DNA from: Coturnix japonica
Taxonomy: Eukaryota > Chordata > Aves > Galliformes > Phasianidae
Length of the DNA: 64,000 bases
Assembly (NCBI RefSeq): GCF_001577835.2
Contig: NC_029543.1
Location: 1,376,199 to 1,440,198 of the forward strand
Direction: 5' to 3'
Both the position numbers and the translations under genes were made by a program. Below, piece by piece: positions 21,301-33,300 of this stretch; position 1 is the stretch's first letter, and the number at the start of each line of letters is the position of its first letter. The notes under the pieces were generated by a model. The model was not told the origin of the DNA, did no database searches, and was given only the letters and a program-made list of their open reading frames with translations.

Positions 21301-24300
21301 GCCCTGGTCATCCCAGTAGAAGCATTTGTGGCTTTGCTGGTGGCTCTGGGGCGCAGAGAAGGTCGTATTTAACAGCTCACCACATGTTGTTTCTACCTTC
21401 AAGGATCCTCTGTTCACCTAAAAGGAGGTTTGTCCGATGTCCTGGGGAGGGAACTTTGCCTTTTCAGTCTTGGAAATTTGTTCTTTTTGTCTTACAGCCA
21501 TCGAAGGAAGAAGTAAATAAAGAAAAGACAGAAGAGAATTTAACCACCTTATTTCCTGGCCAAAAACGAAGGATCTCTCATCTTGTCAAACAAGGAAATG
21601 TAAGTGCAGCTCTCAGGAGACATCTAAAGTGAATATTTTCTGTCCTGGGATGGCACGGTGTGGTCCCATGTTGAGGCAGCAGCATATGAACTGTTGGCAC
21701 TGGTTGGAATACTTTGACATCCCCTTTCTGATTTCCTAACAGTGTGGTCAGGCATCTGTTACAAACAGCAGCCACACTCCAAGAGACATTGAGATAACCA
21801 AGGGTAAGCCGTGGAAGAGTGAGTAGACCCTGCACCTTGTCCCTGTGGGGACAGCCTGGTGTGCCTTGCTTCTCTCAATCACTTACATTAAGAACAAGGA
21901 GAGGCTGTGCCCAATGGTACTTGTCCATAACGTGTGGGACTAACAGCTGGAGGAGCCTTGTAAGATGTTAAACACCTTTACTACATTTATATATGCTTTG
22001 ATTCAACAAGATACTGACAGTACTATGTTTGATATTGTTCTTTTGTGATTGTGGGAATACTTGAAATACAGAGGAGAATTAAAAAAGGAGGAGAAAGCAA
22101 GGAAGACACGCTGATCTTTTTCTTTCTTTCTCTCTGGGATTTTAATTCTGTTTTCTCTGAGGGTTTAATGTGTTTCCCTCCAGGTGCCGAGTGCAGATTA
22201 GTCAGTTTTATGTTCTAGCAGGATAAGAGTGGCGGCTGAAGCACTGATTTCAGCTGGGAAGCCCAAATTAATTGTTTTTCCTTAACGCTCTGCTTAGGAA
22301 AGGTTTCTTTGCTTTTAATAATTTGAAGCCCCGAGGTCAATACAATGCTGTTTATTTAACTACATATCTTCAGCCAGTTCATGTGTTTTGATAAGGCCCC
22401 TTTCTTCCTAAGTGAAGAGATAAGAGACTGAAACAAATGGCTTGGAAATTCATTAACTCAAATATTTATTGCAAATAGGTGCCTTTTAGACGCGTACAAA
22501 TCTCCAAATACATTTTCTTAATGTGACAGCTGATCCCAAAATGCTTTCCAAAGCCATGAGCCCCAGCACAACCATCGTGTGGGCAAACAGAGCTGCCCTG
22601 ATGTGCTCAGCACCGGGACGTGCCTGCCTGGGGCTGGCAGCTCTGTGCTGCTGCTGCCAGGTGTGTTCAGGAGCTGCTGTCAGACCTGAACTGCTGCTTT
22701 TGCCTGCACGGTTACTCGTGCTTTGCCACGTCCCTCCGGGTTGAATATTTGCTCAGTCTTGCTCGTGATTTATAGCTCAAACACTGAGTGGGCTGAAAGG
22801 GAGGGAGCTGAGTTCTTAGCTGAGTTTCCGAGGGGGAACGGCAGGTCAAAGGAATGGAAGGTGAGGCAGCAAATGAGTGTCCTGTCCTGCCAGGAGGGCT
22901 GTAATTATCCTTTAATGGTTGGCTGCACTCAGTTTGGTTTCCAGAAGCTGCTGTCAGCTCAGAGGGCAGGAATGCAGGAGGTGCCAGCTCATCCAAAGTG
23001 CTGTGTTACACACGGGGCTGTTTGGGCTGATTTCTCACATTTCAGTGGTTATTAAGTAATGTGGCAGAAGTTTGTACTGTTTCTCTTGTTCTTCGGCTCC
23101 AAGTGAACTCCACACCATCATCCTTTTTGACACCACAACCTAAATTTGGACATAAAGATAATGCATATGTAACGTGGTTGTGTCAGTAACGGCTGAAGCA
23201 ATGCAGTGCCTTCACAAGCAGCAGGGGCAGCGCTCAGGACTCAGAGCTTGGCTTGTGTAATGCTCTAATTCCATAAATACATACGTGTGTGTGCGACATG
23301 TAACTCATTGTAGGAACCAGAGTACTGAAACAAAGCTGCTGGGAGGTGGGGAGCTGCAGAGCTGGTAGTTTGGGATGGGAAAGGCAGCAAAGGAAGGAAG
23401 GAGCTGCAGCAATCTGCATCATGTAGCAAAGGGGAAGGGGGAATAGTTTTCATTCTGGTAGAATCTAAAGCACTCAGTGGTGTTCAGGGGTGTGGGGCCA
23501 GATTGGTTTTCTAACACAAGATATATTGAGCTGGGTGGTGATGGAACCCAGAACTCAGGATGGCCAGCAGGCACGCTGGCCATTAAACAAGCAATTTGAA
23601 TGGCACCAACCAGCTCAGGGAAATCCCACAGCGATGAGAGATCTCACCAGAGGGCGAGTCATTGGTGCTGCAATGGGTGACTGGGTGTTGTATTCTGCAA
23701 GATGGTTGGGATCTTCCCTCTGAAACCAGGATGTGTTAACACGGATGGGTCAGGGAAGAGAAGACCATTCTTGAGTGGGTGAGAACTGAAGGGTGGGGAT
23801 TGCTGGTTCTAGAAACCTTTTTGTCTGTGCAGGCAGAGGTCCCGAACAGACCCGTAGTCCGGCCATACCGTCCACCCACAGCACAGGAGGTGTGCTACCA
23901 GAGGATCCAGCTGGCCCAGCAGCAGGCAGCACAGCTGGCAGTGGCTGTCCAAAAGGCCTCCCTGTCTTTGCCAGGAGAAAAGAGGAGGATTGCTCACGTG
24001 CCAAACGTAGCCCTTACTGCAGCAGTCAAACAAAGTAAGCCTGCAGCACTGCTTGTCATCACTATCTTGTCCTTTGTGCTGTTGAAAAGATGCTCACTGT
24101 GCTTCAGTTTCTCTCAGGCTGAAAATGGGGAACTGTCAGAAGGAGCCACAATTGGAATGTTTGCTTATAGGCACTGAAGGAAGGTCTTTCCCCTGAGAAG
24201 TGCCATCAGTTTCCAAAAAGTGATGGGCTAAATGTACGGCTCTTTCCTGTTTATGCTTTGGAGGCTGTTTGCTCTTCTTCTGCTTTGAGGAGGTGGCTGA

Positions 24301-27300
24301 GCAGGAGGGAAGTACTAATTTGTGCTCATCAGTATGTGTCCTGCTGTGGTTGGAAGGGCTCAGAGCTGACCTGATGAGCAGGTGCTGCATTGTGGCTGGC
24401 AGGGTTAACTCTTTAAACTCGACTGACTCAGTTACCTCAAAGCAACAACAGCAAATAAAAAAACCACCAAACACAAGGCTTGGTTCCTAGCAGAAGGCTC
24501 CTTCATCCTTGCCTGGATGGTGGTAAAATTACTTAATTTTTATCCCTTGGGAGATTTCTATTTGATAAGAATACAGTTTGTGGCACAACAAGTCCATTCT
24601 GACAGCTTGAAGCCCTGTGGAAGCTTTTCTCTTGAAGTATGTTATGTGTTTCTTGCAGGCCTGGTGAGTGGTAAGAAGACTGCTGCTGGCAAGAGCGTCC
24701 CACCTGCCAATGAGTCCGAAGCTCCCACCCTTCCTCTGAAGGCTTGCACCTTAGCTGGGATGGCTTCCAAGACCACCAGCACCACTGTGCAGAAAAGAGT
24801 CGCCCACGTTCCGTCCTTGCAGGTAAAAGAGATGCGATGCCTTTTTGTGCAGCTCCATTTCTGGTTATCCCCCATTGAGGGTGCCGTGTTGAACTGTTGC
24901 TGTTCCAAACTTAGCCCTCGAGAGAAGTGGTGTTTTGATTAGGATGATTAAATGGGTTTCTGTCTTCCTGTGGTTTTCCTCGATAGCGTTATATAAAAAA
25001 TTAAACACTTGAGGAGCTTGGAAGGATAGAAATACTTAAGTGCTATGCTGCTCTCTTTGAATATTGATCTCTCATTTTCAGTTTGAGCCTTTTGTTGGGC
25101 TGGCTGGGTCTGGAGCTGTTTGTTTCAGGGACTTGAGGTCTCTCCCGTGTGAATGGCATGGATGGATTCGTGACCTTCCAGCCTTTGTGGGCCAGACTGA
25201 GGAAGGCATTTATGAATAACGTCCCGCAGCAACCTGTCTGGTTAAAACGTGATGATTTAAACTTCGTGCTGCAGTTTATATCTGGGGAAAAGCATTTTTT
25301 CTCCCTCTTTTTTTTGATACCTGCCCAGCCTTTGTGTACTTTTGATAGCGATGTCTAACCCGAAGCTAAATAAAAGCTGAAAGCATAAAATGCTTGCCAT
25401 TGTTAGAGAGGCTGTGTGAGAGGCTGAGAAAACATACACATGTAATGAAAAGGACCAACCCCCCCTTCAACAGGTTTAAACAAGATCCAGGAATAGAAAG
25501 AGATGGATCAGAGTGGAAGTCTCTCACGAGGAAAAGAAGCTCTCTTCCCACTCAGATAGGTCCCATGTCCTCCTTGGATCTGTGTTTGCTGCAGATGGGT
25601 TTGGTAATGGATGTCTATTGGGTAGGATGGAGGAGGCTCAACAAAGCAATTGGGTGTCCTGGAGATGTGCAGTTTCTTCTCCAAAGTAAGAGGCAGGCTG
25701 TGTGATTTGGGAGATGAATTTGGTAGCAGTAGCTTGTAGCTCAGTGCAGCAAGTTTTTATGCATGAAGGGCACATTGTTCAGTATGAGGGGGGAAAAAGT
25801 CCTTACAGGAGCATGAGCGGCATTAGAAAGGAAACAAAAGCAATGCAGTGAGGTCATGGGAAGCCTAAGGAAGCAGGGTGGCTTAGCTGGCTGCTAGGAG
25901 CGAGCCTCCCTCCCTCCTCATGGCTGCAGCACTTAACAAGAAAGAACAAGTCTTACCTGGTGTTGTGTGTTCGTGCCTTCGGCTCAAATTGCAGTGCTTG
26001 GTGCTGTGCTAATGTCGACTCTCTTCATGTAAATGTCATCGTTTTTGTGGTCTGGGATGCTTGTCTATGCAAATGCAGTGCTATGACTAATGCTGCTGGG
26101 GCTGCTGTGCAGCTGGAGGAGTTGTGTAAGGAAGCCTGGTTGTTTTTTTGTTTGGAGCAGTTCGAATACTGTAAGGGCATGGAAGCTTCAAGCAGTGTTT
26201 TTAGGACCTGAAATGCCGGGTGATACTTTTAGCTCTGGACAGGTTTTCAGAAAGGAAGCGAATAACACAACAGAAAATGGGAGAGTTTCAAGGTGACGTG
26301 CTCGTTAAACCCCAAATAGCCTCTTTCTCTCTCTGTCTCATCTCTAGAGCGCCAGCTTACAGAGGCCTGTTATTCCCACAGAATTTGGTGCTAAAGTCCC
26401 AACAAACATTCGTCAAAGATATCTCAATCTCTTCATTGATGAGTGCCTGAAATTCTGCTCCTCCTCCCAGGAAGCATTTGATAAGGTCTGTACTGGTGCT
26501 TGCTTTGTGTGAATAACATCCATAGTACCCTATGAAGCCCTGAGCTTTGGCTGGGACCTTCTAAAATGGCAACAAAACCAGAAATTCTCCTACCCGGGTG
26601 TCTCTATAGAGATGAATGTCAAACAATTCCAAACCAGGCAACAGAAAATAGAATTCCACTGGGGGTTCTCAATAGGAAAACTCACCTTTCTCTTCATTAG
26701 GAGAGCACACAGCGTTTTCATTAGTCCCAAAAGAGGGACTTAAGGGTGTGCATTGTGGCTGAGCTGGACAAAAAAGACAATAAACGCATCCTACAGGCTG
26801 AGCATTCAGTAGAAGCAGGATGGATGTAACCGGCAGAACTGCACAGAATGTAAGGAGCCTTTTGCCAGCAGGGGATATTACAGTAAGATTTCCGAAAGCT
26901 GAGTTGAAAATCTCATGTGTTTCACTGGAAAACTTTAGCTTTGCTTTTAATTGGGCTGGTAAAGGGCATCGTAGTGTGTTTTGTAACCAAAACAGATGCT
27001 ATGAGGTTATTTACATTTTTGGTGATATTTTGCCTTTGCAGCTCCTTAGGGAACATTCCTCTTGCACTCAAGGAATGGCTACTCTCCAGACCTCTTTTTT
27101 TGTCCAGTTCAGAGCTTTGTCTTTCTCTTGTGCTGCCCTTGAAGTGGGGAAAGCAGCCTTTCCCAGGCAGCTCCACACTGCCCTGTTAACCTAAGGGAAG
27201 GTTATATACAAAAATGTTTCTGGTGCATCATTTAAAGTATGTTTTATTCTTGGACTCACCTCAGCAGCCCCGAGATCCAGTATGTGTTAGTGCTGTGACA

Positions 27301-30300
27301 TGGTTATGTTTTGGATTCTGATACTTTGTGTATTTTAAGGTGCAAATGTTGCTTTTTTTCCCCCAAATATTCCCAAAGCAGCATTGAGAACAGAGCACAC
27401 GGTAACGAATTGCACTGTTTGCAGGCTCTGGCAGAAGAGAAGGTGGCTTATGAACGCAGCACCAGTCGCAACATCTACCTGAACGTGGCAGTGAACACCT
27501 TAAAGAAGCTCAGGAGCCTCGTGCCCAATTCCCCCTCCAGTACGAACAGTACGTACCACGTTTGTGGTTTAATAAGGATCCCTGCTTGGATTAGAAGCCG
27601 TGGAGAGGAACTTGTTGAAAAGACAGACCCATTTCTCAGAAGCATTATGCTGAAAGGCAAACAACTCCAGTTAGCTTTTTATAGTCTGGCAAGCTTTAAT
27701 GGGCCTTCAAGAGGCGAGTCCTGCAATGCTTTGTTGGCTGTCTGAGCCTAAATGGAGATAATGCCACATGGATTATTATTATTTATTTATTATTTTTTTT
27801 TAGCACAAGTTCTTTAAAATGAAAAGCCCTGCTAATGGAGTAACTTTCACATGATACCTTCAAAGTGATAGACTCGTCCATCACCGCAGAAATCTGTTAC
27901 ACACATTAAGCTTCAAGAGAGAAACGAAGAGGGTTAAGACATTTCATTATTGGCTCTCGAGAGGGTACATTAAACAATCAATTTGTGCTGTTCTTGTGAA
28001 TTTTTTTTTCCTGGTCTCTTCCCTTTTCTCCCCTCTGTCTTCATTACCTTCTTGGCCATTAGTCAGAGCGGCTGGACTCGGAAGGCTGGCCTTTAGGAGA
28101 GGGCTGCCAGTTAATGATTACTAAAAAGCACCTATCTACCATTATCTGATGTGCTGAGCATACTCCGGAGCTCTGAAGGCCTTTCTGAAGGAAGGTGAAG
28201 GATGCAGTGTAGGAGTCTGGCCTTTGGGCACCCAACAAAGCTGCTCACTGCGGATGGGTCGAGTTCTGTCTGTGCCCAGCCCTCTCTTTTGCTCTCGCTC
28301 AGGATGGCAGCTCGGTGTGCACAGTCAGCAGGTAGAGCTCCCAGTGTCTCCTGGGGAGCTGTAAAAAGAAAATGTCCTTCTTTGCCCTTAAAAAGTTGCA
28401 AGCAGAAAGCTCCCTGTAGTGCTGGAATAAGCTAGGAACACTGCACCACCGTACACCTACTGATTTCTGGAGCAGAGAATGCAAGAGGATAAATGCAGTC
28501 CTCTGTTTGCCTGTGTGTTATGCCCAAAACTCAAGGGCTGAAGTCACTTACTCTTCCAGAATTGCATCCGAGTGTTTCATCTCTGTCCTGTTCTGCTTCT
28601 TCCCTCTTGTCTCTGCAGAAACAAGTAACAAGAAGGTGGTGTCCCATGAAGCTGTGCTGGGAGGGAAGCTTGCTGCTAAGACCAGCTTCACCCTAAACCG
28701 GTCAGGGAGCTTGAAAGCAGAGGATTTAACAGGTAAGACCCTTCTGCAAAGCTGTAAATGATAGCTGGAGGCACAACACATAGATTGGGAAGAGCAAGAC
28801 CTTGCTGATGCATGAAGAGCTTTGATTTGTGTGTGGGGCTGAGTTATGAGTTATTACCTGACTGCAGCACGGTGCTGATTAGCACCTTCCTTGCTTCCCT
28901 GCTCTGGGCTGTGGGTTTGCTGATGTTGTCCATGTGGCTTTGATGTAACGTTGGTAGCTGTTCAGAGCTGCCTCTTGTGTTTTGGGTATTACCGACTTGT
29001 GGCTTCTTTTCTGTCTTGATTTTACTTGAACTTTCCTCCCCTGAAGGATTACTTTGTGGTGTGCCCGTCAGATGAAAGGCAGACGCACTTGATATCTCCA
29101 TCTGCTCTGCAGGGCTCATTTTCACATTTAGGAATGTCAGAGTAAGGTCACATAGTAGCCAAAGGATTGTGCCACAAGCATTATTCACTTCAGGTCAAAT
29201 TGTTTATGGGTATTCAGGCTGCCAAGAGATACGGGCAAATTGCTGAGGAGATCAGAGAAGAGACAGGGATGCCACAGAGCAGAAGGAATTGACGTGAGGA
29301 AAGCTTGAAAGGGCCCTGTAGCTCATCTAAGCTACATCAAAGGATGCACAGCAATATTGGAGGGGTTTAACATAGCACTGAAAGAAGAGCTATCGAGCAG
29401 AGAAGTTATAACTGCTCTGTGGAGTGAAACAGTCAGAAATCAACAGCAGGAAGAAGCTTCTGATAAGGAGTTTCTTATCTAGCTGTGGGCAGCCTTTGAG
29501 GGGTATTCTGTGGGCTGTGTTACAAACAGTCAGTTAAAGCATAGTGAACATTACAGGCATGAGGCTTCCGTTGTTTTAATACAGCAGCCTGAAGATGGGG
29601 AGGAATTTCAGCCCTACTTTCCAGATAGGCTGACCCAGTGCTGGCTGTTGGGTGAGGTGACAACATGTGCCTCTGTCCTTACTGAACAAAGGCAGTTGAA
29701 AGTAAAGTGTGAATTAGGGGAGTTCCTGCCAGGTGTTCTGGTGAGGCAGAAAAACGTAAGAGAAAGCAGCACCTGCTTCTGTGGTCTGGCTTCATCGTTG
29801 TCTTTGATACATGCAGGAGCTGCCCTGTACCGTCGACTGAAGGAGTATCTCATGACAGAGGAACAGCTGAAGGAAAATGGTTACCCCATGCCTCACCCAG
29901 AGAAACCAGGCCGTGCCGTCCTCTACACAGCAGAAGAGAAGAAGAGCACCGACTGTAAGCTGGGCTGTTTTATCTGCAGTCTTTGCTGTCTGTGTCTCAG
30001 GTGGAGGGAGACACCTGTCCTACATGCATTCTGGTGTGGTTGTTAGACAGCACTGGGCAAAGTAGTTTCCAAGAGCCTTTTTTGCAACTAGACAAAGCAT
30101 CTGCCAGGCTTCCCCTGAGCAGGGTGGGATCCTCCTGTCTGAATTTGCTGATATCCTGCAGCAGGACTGATGCTTCTCAGAGGCTGAACAGGGCAGACTG
30201 TGATGCAGGAGGTGTAAAATATATTCTTAGGGTACATTTTAAGGTGCCTTGTCAGGCTCCTCTGAGCATCTCCTTGGTGAAACATTGCTGAAGTGTGTTA

Positions 30301-33300
30301 AGTGCTCATCCATGTTCACACCTTGTGTCTACATTTGTCCTGTGGTTGCTGAAGCAACCTTTATGAAAGCTCTCTTACATTAACACTGTTAAGTACTGTA
30401 TTTGTGTGAGCCCTTTTCTTCAGCTAGAATCGTGTATAGCAGCTGGCAGGCTGAGATCATGTTGCTGGTTCTGCTTCTCTAGTTTCCTACAGATATTTTA
30501 GGATTTTTCAGTTTCTTCTTCTTTCTTACCAGTCTGCTAATGCTGGGACTGTGGTCAGCAGATGGAAATGGACCAGGCAGGTGTTGTGTGAAGCAGCATT
30601 GTGCTAGAACTGGGAAAGCAGGTGCATGACAGTCACCTCCTTGTCTGGGGTGTTTTGCATTTCCCTCCTTTCAGTTGTGGGCACTATTGAGAGTGCAGGT
30701 GGCAGGAGGGAGAAGTCCCCGCTGCCTCTTGGAGGGCTGCACTGTGCAGTGTTATAGGGAATCCTAGCAGAGGAGCTGTACCCATGAGGAACTCAAATGT
30801 CACTTGGAAGTGTCACAGCCCCCTGGAAACCAAGGCATTGTGAGCTCGAGCATCCAGAGAATGACTTGTTTATCCTGGTTCTTCAAATAACACTGTTGGA
30901 ACACAACAATAGTTTGTTGTGGTTGGAGAAACAGCGCAGCAAGTGTGAGCTGTTGGAGCAAATGTTACATGTCAAAACCAACAGGGAGTTTTACATTTGG
31001 CTCTGAGAAGTGGTTTGGGGTGGAGAGTTTGAAACCATATCTAGCATCATTTTAATCAGAAATATTTGCCTCTTTCAGTGAGCTGTGGGGCTTTGAGGGG
31101 TGGGATGGATCTGCTGGTGCTTTGTCCACGTTGAGGATTTGCAGCAACCTGATTGACTTCTCTCTTCTCTTGAAGCCTCCTGCAGGATTTGCTGTCGCTG
31201 TGGCACTGAGTACATGGTCTCAGCCTCTGGAAGCTGCATCCGCAAAGAGGAGTGTGTGCATCACTGGGGGAGGCTGCGTAAGCAGAGAGGTAGGTCTTAC
31301 ATGGAGGGCTCAGCTGCATGCGGGGTGTGCTCCAGATCCTCACATGTCTGGGGCTGGAGTTGCTGTGGAGCGTTTTGTGGCTCTGGAGCTTGTCACTCAC
31401 AGCTTGTGTCAGTTCCTGGTTTTGTCACTGGGTGGCACAGGCTTGCAAAGAGATGAGGAAGAGTAGTGGAACAGTCCCTAAGATGTGACAGTGGGGCTGG
31501 AGCAGAGGTGTAACGTTATTTCAGCTTTAAAAAAAAGACTAAGGGCAAAACCAAACTTGCTCTATCTTGGGAAATCAGTCTTCTAGGAGACTTGAGAGGA
31601 CAAGACCTCTGATTGCCTGAGGGGTTTCACTGCTCTGAGATCAGCTCAATTGCATCAAGATGCTAATCTCATTTGAATGAACTCTGTAGTTTTTTTGCCA
31701 AAGCATCCGTGGTCAATGAATCTTAAGCCCTTTAGGTTGCTAACTGTGAATCCATACTTATTTTCCCCCTTTTGCCCGATAAATTATTGTTTCTTTGCTC
31801 ATTTGGGACTTGGGAGCTAAAGTTTAGGTCTTATTGAGGGGACTTTTCTCTTTGACTCTTGCTCTTTCAGTGCCAGGTGGATGGGAAACTCATTACAGCT
31901 GCTGCTCAGGAGCTGTGGGTTCAGCAGGCTGCCAGGTTGCTAAGGTAAGTTGTTCACTGGTACCTTTGCATTTTCCTGTGCTGTGGTTTGGAAGTCCTGG
32001 GGCAGGACAGGGCCAGCAAAGTGGCCTGTAGGATCTAAAGAGGTGTGTGCCCTTATTGCTGTGCCCAAATCCAGAGCTGGGAAGTGAACTGTAGGGCAAA
32101 ATTCCAGGCTTATCAATATAGGAAGAACAGTCAGCACACAGCCTCTAAAAGCCTGCCCTGCCCAGCCTGAAGCATGGAGGGGATCACACACGCTGCCACT
32201 TCTTTTCTATTTGGAATTAGGATCTCTTTTTTAATCAGCATTCCAAGAAAAAAAACAATCACCCCACAAATACCCAGCAGGGAAGTCAGGAGAAATTGAT
32301 GAGGCTATAAAACATGACTTCTCTGCATGTTTTTGCGTGCCTGTTGTAGACCATAAAACCTCATGGCCTTTTAAGAAACATACAATCTCTCTAATAGCCT
32401 CTTACTCAATGAAGCATGCCAGCAGTGCTCCAGGGTGCAGCCATCCTCTCACATCTGCCTCCTAGTTGTTGTGCTGCCAGAGCCTGCTGCATTCAGGCTT
32501 TCTTGGATTTCTCATCTAAATGAATCCTTTAGGAAATTGAAGGTCTGATCCCCCAGCCTGCACAGGATGGGAACATGCATTGAGATTTGGGGATGTTTGG
32601 GCTCCCAGGGAGCACAGTGTTGTTCAGCTTTGAAGGAGGGCATTGAAAAAGCAATTTATATTAAAAAACTGTTTGGAGTTACTGGATGCATAACTGGCTC
32701 TTAGAGTATTGTATTTGAGAATGACTCTGCTTGGTTGGGTTATGCTGCAGTTAGGGAGGGTGGCAGGAGGTGGCAGGAGGGAGCTGTGCACAGAGTGAGC
32801 TGCTGAGTGCTGCTCTTTGTTGCAACGAAGTCTGCTTCCTTCTCAGCTCTGAAGAACACAAACAACTTTTCTGCCTTCTTCTCAGTGATGAAGAACCAGA
32901 CGGTTGTAGAACATCAACAGTTGTAGAAAAACACCTGATTTCTTATTTGTTATTAATATTTTCCTTCACTGCTTGGTTACAGCTGCCTCATTGACTTCCA
33001 GTGATGGCAGTTCTCTGGGGGTGCCCACAATAATAACTAATGAGGCATGTCCCCATTTTGGTTACCCCTTTGCCTGTTTCTTCTCTACTGCTTGCCCCAG
33101 TTTGTCCTCTGCAGCCTTCATCCTCAGACATTGCCAAGCGTGGTTTGGTTCCTTGCAGGGTGAGATGAGTGAGAAGCAGGAAGGGGGAGGCTGAGCACAC
33201 GCTGTGTGATTATGCACCACGATGTTGAGATCAAGGCATAAACAACTTGACAAACAATCAGTCTGCTGGGGAGTGAGGCAGAGGGCACGTCACTGCGGGG

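Noticed and set aside
29185-29480. Possible transposon or retroviral remnant
   Set aside because: The purine-rich intronic sequence gave a vague impression of repeat DNA, but no terminal repeat, coding motif or known avian repeat end could be identified.
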